Part shown: positions 59,425-64,000 of the stretch, in pieces
Position numbering within the stretch: the stretch's first letter is position 1
Layout of the letters: every line of letters starts with the position of its first letter
Source: Aureivirga sp. CE67
Lineage (GTDB): Bacteria; Bacteroidota; Bacteroidia; Flavobacteriales; Flavobacteriaceae
Assembly (NCBI RefSeq): GCF_015767245.1
Contig: NZ_JADOTV010000009.1
Location: 1 to 64,000 of the forward strand
DNA length: 64,000 nt
Direction: 5' to 3'
Notes under the pieces: generated by a model
The model's database searches: none
Seen by the model: only the letters and a program-made list of their open reading frames with translations
Told to the model about the DNA's origin: nothing
Position numbers and translations under genes: made by a program

Positions 59425-60177
59425 TTAAGTTTTCTTTTTTTTAAATATATTTTTAATTCTCTGGAAGAAAGTAGGTTTAGATTCATAAATTTCACTCTCT
59501 GCAATAGCTCCTCCTAGATTGATTTCTTCAAATTTTGTGTTGTTGCTATTTAATGTAATTTTCAATAGTATCACTTCATCAATTTCATTTCCAGTCAATT
59601 TAATTTTTTTATCATCATATCCAACATAGCTAAAAATGAGAATATCTCCAGCTTTCAATTTTTTTGGAAATTCAAAATTTCCATCAAAGTCTGTTTCGGT
59701 ACCTATCGTCGAATTTTTCAAAACAATAGTTGCAGAAGGTAAACTTCCTTCTTCATCACTAACAATACCTTTTACAGTATATTCTTTTATTTGGTTAGTA
59801 TTTTCGTTTTTTTTATCGTTTTCTACTTGATGTGTTTTATTCGTATTTTCTTGTGCATAAACAGAATTTGGATTAAGAAAAGAAAGTAAAGAAAACCCGA
59901 TAACACTTGCAGCTCCTAGAAATTTATATTTTTTAGATTCCATTTTTTTAATATGAGAAACAGAATAATCTAAATCTTCTTTTTTAAATCTTCCACAAAT
60001 ACGTTGATTCAATTTATCTTTAAAATAATCTTGAATTTCTTCTTTAGACATATTTGTAAAATCAATCACTTCTGTTTGACAAGATTGACAAAATCCACCT
60101 TTTTCTGTAGCTGTGAAATTTTCAAATTTCTCCGAACATGGATTTGCCATTCGAATCTTGAGGTTGTTATTTTTCAT
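59425..60177 (-). CDS. Cys-motif / TM / carboxypeptidase-regulatory protein, paralogue 1
   Basis: The 250-residue copy starts MKNNNLKIRMANPCSEKFEN and carries GGFCQSCQTEVIDFT, CGRFKKEDLDYSVSHIKKME, the membrane helix and VYAQ site, then TVKGIVSDEEGSLPSATIVL, IGTETDFDGNFEFPKKLKAG and LIFSYVGYDDKKIKL. The tail is IYESKPTFFQRIKNIFKKKKT. It is 8 nt after the truncated first gene of the operon and 8 nt before paralogue 2. Confidence 0.8.
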   Translation of the reverse strand: MKNNNLKIRMANPCSEKFENFTATEKGGFCQSCQTEVIDFTNMSKEEIQDYFKDKLNQRICGRFKKEDLDYSVSHIKKMESKKYKFLGAASVIGFSLLSFLNPNSVYAQENTNKTHQVENDKKNENTNQIKEYTVKGIVSDEEGSLPSATIVLKNSTIGTETDFDGNFEFPKKLKAGDILIFSYVGYDDKKIKLTGNEIDEVILLKITLNSNNTKFEEINLGGAIAESEIYESKPTFFQRIKNIFKKKKT

Positions 60178-60185
60178 ATGTTTTT

Positions 60186-60626
60186 TTAGTTTTCTTTTTT
60201 CTTAAATATGTTTTTAATTCTTTGGAAAATGGAAGGTTTGGATTGGTAAATTTGATTTGAACTAAGATCATCTAGGCATATTATTATATTATCTGCCTTC
60301 ATTTCAATTTTAAAATAATTGTTTTTATTTTTCTCAGTAATTAAATATTCTTGATAATCATAACCTACATAACTAAAAATTATCGTATCTCCAACAGAAA
60401 CTTTAATAGTGAATTGCCCATCAAAATCTGTTTCTGTATCAGTTGTTGTATTTTTTATTATAACGCTTGCACTTGGTAATGGTCCATCTTCATCATAAAC
60501 AATTCCTTTAAGAGTAATTTCATTTTTGTTTTCTTGTGAATACCCGATATTTGATATAAAAAGAAAAGAAATGATTAATAAAAATAAATTAGATTTTTTA
60601 AGTGGTCTGAAGTTTAGTGTTTTCAT
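60186..60626 (-). CDS. short array member: signal peptide + carboxypeptidase-regulatory domain
   Basis: The 146-residue protein heads the operon. It has no Cys domain; its N-terminus is a basic segment MKTLNFRPLKKSN and a signal peptide FLLIISFLFISNIGYSQ. The external domain (TLKGIVYDEDGPLPSASVII, TDTETDFDGQFTIKVSVGDT, IIFSYVGYDYQEYLI) and the tail KPSIFQRIKNIFKKKEN are the same as in the full-length copies. It is therefore a paralogue whose cytoplasmic part was replaced or lost. It would be fully periplasmic after cleavage. Confidence 0.78.
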   Translation of the reverse strand: MKTLNFRPLKKSNLFLLIISFLFISNIGYSQENKNEITLKGIVYDEDGPLPSASVIIKNTTTDTETDFDGQFTIKVSVGDTIIFSYVGYDYQEYLITEKNKNNYFKIEMKADNIIICLDDLSSNQIYQSKPSIFQRIKNIFKKKEN

Positions 60627-60772
60627 GTGGATTTTTTATTTTTTTGTTAAAATATTAAAAAATTAAGATTTTACAAGAAAAATTGGTTTTTAATTAGAAA
60701 ATATTAATGAAAATTTAAAAGAAATGAAGCTTAGAATTAATTATATTTCAACATAATTTAAAATAAAATCAC

Positions 60773-62014
60773 ATGAAAAAGAAAATACTTTTCTATTCTA
60801 TTTTAGTTTTTTGTAGTTACAATGTTTTTTCTCAGGAAATTGAAAGATGTGCTTCAGAAGCATTTATGAATGAAAAAATGAAAAATGCTGAATATCAAAA
60901 AGAACATCAAGAAATTCAAGAATTATTTCAAGCGAATTTAATTCAGAACAAAATATCCAGAAAAACCCAAAACGAATTATATATTCCGGTTGCTGTACAT
61001 TTTCCTACAGGAAGTGAAACCAACAGAGCGTGTTTGGTAGAATTAGCTCAAAAGCAAATAGAAATTTTAAATCAAGATTTTAACGGAGCAAATCAAGATA
61101 TTTCAAACTGGCAAACAGTAAAAAATAATTACCCGAATTCTAATACAGGAGCTGTCAATGTAAAATTCGTTCTTGCTACTAAAAATCATCCAAATTTAGA
61201 TCCAGAACTTTTAGAAAACGAACCAGCAGTAACTATTGGATATAATTTTGGTGATGGAGGAGATAATGATCTAAAATGGGCAGGATATTTAAATTTTTTA
61301 GTGAAACCAATCGGTACAGGAATTTTAGGTTATTCGCCAGTAGGAGGGAATCCGCTTAATGGTGATGCAATTGTTATGAATGTAGATGCTTTTGGTGATA
61401 ATACGGTTGGTTGTGGAGAATTTACAGCTGGATTTCCATTTGATTTAGGGAGAACTGTGACTCATGAACTTGGACATCATTTTAATCTTGAACATATTTG
61501 GGGGAATGGGTGTAGCATTGATGATGGAATAGAAGATACTCCGGATGCAGCTTCGCCATCTTCAGGTTGTCCAGGAATGATTCCGGAGTGTGGAAGTATT
61601 AATATGACAATGAATTTTATGGATTATACAAATGATGCTTGTATGTATATGTTTTCGGAAGGTCAGACGGAAGTGATGCGAGCTTATATCGAATCGGTTA
61701 TTTCTAATTATCACAATGATCGTTTGGATCCATATCACACAAATTCTACACAAAATAGACCAGAGGGATTTTCATTTGATATTTATCCAAATCCAAGTTT
61801 GGACTTTTTTAATATAGAAATGATTTCGAAAAGTAATACAGAAGAAATCACAATTCATCTTTATGATACAAGAGGAAGATTAGTTTACAATCGAAAATCT
61901 TCAGTGTATACAAATCATAAGATTCAGACCGATATTTTTAATAAAGGATTTTATATTATTAAAATTTTTGGAGGAGGAAATCAGTTTGTCGGTAAAATAT
62001 TGATTGCTAAATGA
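60773..62014 (+). CDS. secreted M43-family zinc metalloprotease with T9SS type A sorting domain
   Basis: The 413-residue protein has a signal peptide (ILFYSILVFCSYNVFSQ), a propeptide-like helical part, and the catalytic motif HELGHHFNLEH at residues 231-241, in which three His bind zinc and Glu232 is the base. The Met-turn lies in SINMTMNFMDYTNDACMYMF, as in pappalysin-type M43 peptidases. Cysteines near GCSIDD, SGCPGMIPECGS and DACM fit the family's disulfides. Residues from about 335 (FDIYPNPSLDFFNIEM to KILIAK) are a T9SS type A sorting domain, so the protease is exported to the surface or medium. Confidence 0.92.
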   Translation: MKKKILFYSILVFCSYNVFSQEIERCASEAFMNEKMKNAEYQKEHQEIQELFQANLIQNKISRKTQNELYIPVAVHFPTGSETNRACLVELAQKQIEILNQDFNGANQDISNWQTVKNNYPNSNTGAVNVKFVLATKNHPNLDPELLENEPAVTIGYNFGDGGDNDLKWAGYLNFLVKPIGTGILGYSPVGGNPLNGDAIVMNVDAFGDNTVGCGEFTAGFPFDLGRTVTHELGHHFNLEHIWGNGCSIDDGIEDTPDAASPSSGCPGMIPECGSINMTMNFMDYTNDACMYMFSEGQTEVMRAYIESVISNYHNDRLDPYHTNSTQNRPEGFSFDIYPNPSLDFFNIEMISKSNTEEITIHLYDTRGRLVYNRKSSVYTNHKIQTDIFNKGFYIIKIFGGGNQFVGKILIAK

Positions 62015-62024
62015 TTTACATAAA

Positions 62025-62054
62025 AAAGGCTATCTTAAAAATGAGATAGCCTTT
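62025..62054. terminator. bidirectional terminator between convergent secreted-protein genes
   Basis: AAAGGCTATCT pairs perfectly with AGATAGCCTTT around an 8-nt loop, between the stop codons at 62014 and 62075. Confidence 0.82.
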
Positions 62055-62074
62055 ATGTTTTTTGAACTTAAAAT

Positions 62075-63586
62075 TTACATTTTTAATACTTTATAAGATT
62101 CAGTTCCTCTTTTAGAAGTAATCAAAACTTGATAAACTCCTGATCTTAGAGATTCTGTATTGATACTTCTTGTGTTATTATCAAGATTTCCTTTTAATAC
62201 AATCTGACCGTCAATATTTATAATTTTAACTTCTGCATTATGGTAATTTTTATTGAAGAAAATATTTTTATTGAAAGGATTTGGGTAAATATTACCTTTT
62301 GTATTATCAATTACTTCAACATCTAATGCATTATTATCAATGTAGTTTGGAATTCCATCTTCGTCATCATCATCATCCGTATAATCTCTATTTCCATTTG
62401 TATCTTCAAACATTGTCAAAATTCCATCATTATCATCATCGGTATCAATGTGATCTGGAATTCCATCATTATCTGTGTCTAATTGCATTACAATACCACT
62501 ATCAAATCCATCAGAAAAAACAAGTTCTTGATTTGTTAGAATATAATCGTTATCATCATCTGAATCTAAGAAATCTGGAATTCCATCATTGTCAGAATCA
62601 TCATCAGATAAAATTCCATTACCGTTAATATCTTCATCTGAAGCTGAAAGACCATCTCCATCATTATCTGAAGTCGTACAGTCAATTGAGTTAATCATCA
62701 CATTGAAAACGTTTCCATCCACATTAACAAAAAGTTCTTGTAATGGGAAAGCTATATCCATAGGGAAAGTTACAGGATTTGTATTGCTATTTGCATCCGC
62801 TAAGGAAGTATGAACAGAAAAGCTAGTATCATTTAGTTGATAAACCGAAGTAAGGTTTTCAAAATCTTCTAAAGAAATTGAAGTTGCAGAGTTTCCACAT
62901 AAAAATGCTTCATAAGTACCTCCATAGAAAATAAATCTCCAAGATTCTTCTTCTAATTCTTCAATAAAGTTATTTCGACCATCTGGTGAAGTATAATTCA
63001 CACCTGAATCATCTTGTATTCCAATAACAGCTCTTCCTTCATTCCAAGAAGTACAAAGGTCTTTGTTCTTTATATGTACATCAATAAAATTCATTCCTTC
63101 AAAAAGTACTATTTGAAAGGTTGTTTTTGACTGATTACAGTTTCCAGAAAAATGAGTTATATCGTCATATGTAATAATAAATTTTCGGAATGGAGCTTCT
63201 CCAAAAACAGAAGTGTATACTGCTCCTGTTGTATTTTGTGAATTATCCATATCATGATAAAGACCATAAATTGTGTTCTCAATCCCAAATGCTCCATCTA
63301 GTGAAGGCAACACATCCGTTTCATCAATTTGCCATGGACTATATCCTCCAGAACTCCATTCTCTAAATGTAACTCGACCATTTGAACCAATTGCAAGTTT
63401 ATCAAACACATTTTCATAAAAAGTAAAAGAGAACGGTAAATATTTTAAATCTGAAAATAAATCATCAGAATTATACTGTACAGTGTCATCTCCAAAATAT
63501 TGTGTAAAATCTAATGTTTTAACTTGGTATTGAGCGTTTAATTGAAATACAATAAATAAACAAATAAGAAGTAATTTTTTTTTCAT
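62075..63586 (-). CDS. secreted protein with TSP type 3 repeats and T9SS type A sorting domain
   Basis: The 503-residue product has a signal peptide (LLLICLFIVFQLNAQ). Residues 22-225 form a nidogen-like beta domain (LPFSFTFYENVFDKLAIGSN, GAVYTSVFGEAPFRKFIITYDD). Residues 230-305 hold one module of the type found in the giant protein (DTSFSVHTSLADANSNTNPV). Residues 308-425 are thrombospondin type 3 calcium-binding repeats (DNDGDGLSASDEDINGNG, DSDNDGIPDFLDSDDDND, DTDNDGIPDHIDTDDDNDG), and the rest from NIYPNPFNKNIFFNKN to the end is a T9SS type A sorting domain. It is a surface or secreted protein. Confidence 0.88.
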   Translation of the reverse strand: MKKKLLLICLFIVFQLNAQYQVKTLDFTQYFGDDTVQYNSDDLFSDLKYLPFSFTFYENVFDKLAIGSNGRVTFREWSSGGYSPWQIDETDVLPSLDGAFGIENTIYGLYHDMDNSQNTTGAVYTSVFGEAPFRKFIITYDDITHFSGNCNQSKTTFQIVLFEGMNFIDVHIKNKDLCTSWNEGRAVIGIQDDSGVNYTSPDGRNNFIEELEEESWRFIFYGGTYEAFLCGNSATSISLEDFENLTSVYQLNDTSFSVHTSLADANSNTNPVTFPMDIAFPLQELFVNVDGNVFNVMINSIDCTTSDNDGDGLSASDEDINGNGILSDDDSDNDGIPDFLDSDDDNDYILTNQELVFSDGFDSGIVMQLDTDNDGIPDHIDTDDDNDGILTMFEDTNGNRDYTDDDDDEDGIPNYIDNNALDVEVIDNTKGNIYPNPFNKNIFFNKNYHNAEVKIINIDGQIVLKGNLDNNTRSINTESLRSGVYQVLITSKRGTESYKVLKM

Positions 63587-63918
63587 AATAAAATTATTTT
63601 GATTTGTTTAAAAGTACCTTATTTATCTATTCAAATGGGAAAAAATCAGTGTTTATATGAAGTGTTTTTTTAGTTTTCGGAAAAACTATGAAATAAGTGT
63701 TAAATTGTAGTTGTATCTGAAATAATTGTGAGTTTTTGTAATTGATTATGTTTTGATGAATTAAGATATAAACTTTATTTATACATGTTTTTTATAAAAT
63801 TCAACATGTTTTATAGTTGTTTTTTGAAAATATACAGTAAAATAGAGGAATAAGATTCTTAAAAAGAACTTTATAAAAAATTAAAAAGGCTAGCTCACTT
63901 TTAAGCTAACCTCTGTTA
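63587..63918. other. 332-bp intergenic region
   Basis: AT-rich sequence upstream of the TSP type 3 gene (its promoter must lie at the left end) and ending in a terminator for the next minus-strand gene. No gene was seen. Confidence 0.5.
63883..63911 (-). terminator. terminator of the partial gene at the right edge
   Basis: GGCTAGCT pairs with AGCTAACC (one mismatch); on the minus strand a run of T follows. It lies 8 nt past the stop codon at 63919. Confidence 0.6.
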
Positions 63919-64000
63919 TTATAAAATATTCAATTCTTTTAAACTTTCTCTAAGTTGCTCAGGAGATTTAAAATGAATTCCTTTCACACCAAATTTTTCA
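63919..64000 (-). CDS. 3' end of a gene running off the right edge (partial)
   Basis: The minus strand is open from the window edge to TAA at 63919-63921, reading EKFGVKGIHFKSPEQLRESL and then KELNIL. The phrase 'FGVKGIxFxxPEQLRE' recalls the C-terminal part of thiamine-pyrophosphate enzymes and some synthases, but 26 residues do not allow a call. The terminator just after the stop supports a real gene end. Confidence 0.55.
   Translation of the reverse strand, partial: EKFGVKGIHFKSPEQLRESLKELNIL

Noticed and set aside
62281-62813. Plus-strand frames of 74 and 115 codons opposite the TSP type 3 gene
   Set aside because: The His-, Tyr- and Leu-rich product is the mirror of the GAT/GAC-rich Asp repeats on the minus strand.

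Overview
The window is AT-rich DNA from a member of the Bacteroidota, almost certainly the family Flavobacteriaceae (genus not determinable by eye). The evidence is four secreted proteins with type IX secretion (T9SS) C-terminal sorting domains, several TAnnTTTG -7 promoter elements, many lipoproteins with a Cys lipobox, SusC-like carboxypeptidase-regulatory beta-sandwich modules, and the DUF1800/DUF1501 pair. No tRNA, rRNA, CRISPR array or intact transposase gene was seen.

Layout. 1-4.6 kb: a MarR-GNAT-small membrane protein operon with a palindrome just after its -7 element, a membrane protein plus TPR protein pair, an NdpA-type nucleoid-associated protein, and a 96-nt remnant of a second MarR gene. 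4.6-7.0 kb: three envelope proteins on the minus strand, one resembling the GldM N-terminal domain. 7.2-11.3 kb: aspartate kinase, a divergent ACT-like protein and a two-gene ABC exporter. 11.4-26.8 kb: a single gene for a 5145-residue T9SS type B surface protein built from about 34 CDDDxDG modules and 15 Ig-like modules, followed by a duplicated ~197-bp 3' flank. 27.5-31.3 kb: a membrane protein, three tandem paralogous lipoproteins and an ADP-ribosylglycohydrolase. 31.5-34.7 kb: an LRR-like T9SS cargo, a repeat-rich gap holding a 154-bp miniature element with a 12-bp target duplication, a methyltransferase and a small membrane protein.

34.8-38.9 kb is the most accessory-looking part: an unknown 354-residue protein, then a two-gene operon of a Cap4/DUF4297-like nuclease and a Rad50-like zinc-hook ATPase, with its own promoter and an operator-like palindrome. 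I read this as a candidate anti-phage system of the Lamassu / ABC-three-component kind. 39-42 kb: DUF1501 and DUF1800 genes with a multi-helix structured element between them. 42-50.6 kb: a patchwork of small operons (ABC ATPase with tiny membrane partner, ATP-grasp with zinc ribbon, primase-like orphan, NTF2-like lipoprotein, pirin). 50.7-55 kb: a secreted C1 peptidase, an ArsC-family gene bracketed by two ~164-bp inverted-repeat elements, and a ClpP-fold lipoprotein.

55.4-60.6 kb is a second unusual locus: a seven-gene minus-strand operon with one truncated and five full-length tandem paralogues (cytoplasmic Cys motif, one membrane helix, external carboxypeptidase-regulatory module, conserved basic tail), ending in a secreted transglutaminase-like protein. 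The window closes with an M43 metalloprotease and a thrombospondin-type-3 protein, both T9SS cargo; the latter carries one module shared with the giant protein. Noncoding gaps are full of small interspersed repeats of at least four families.
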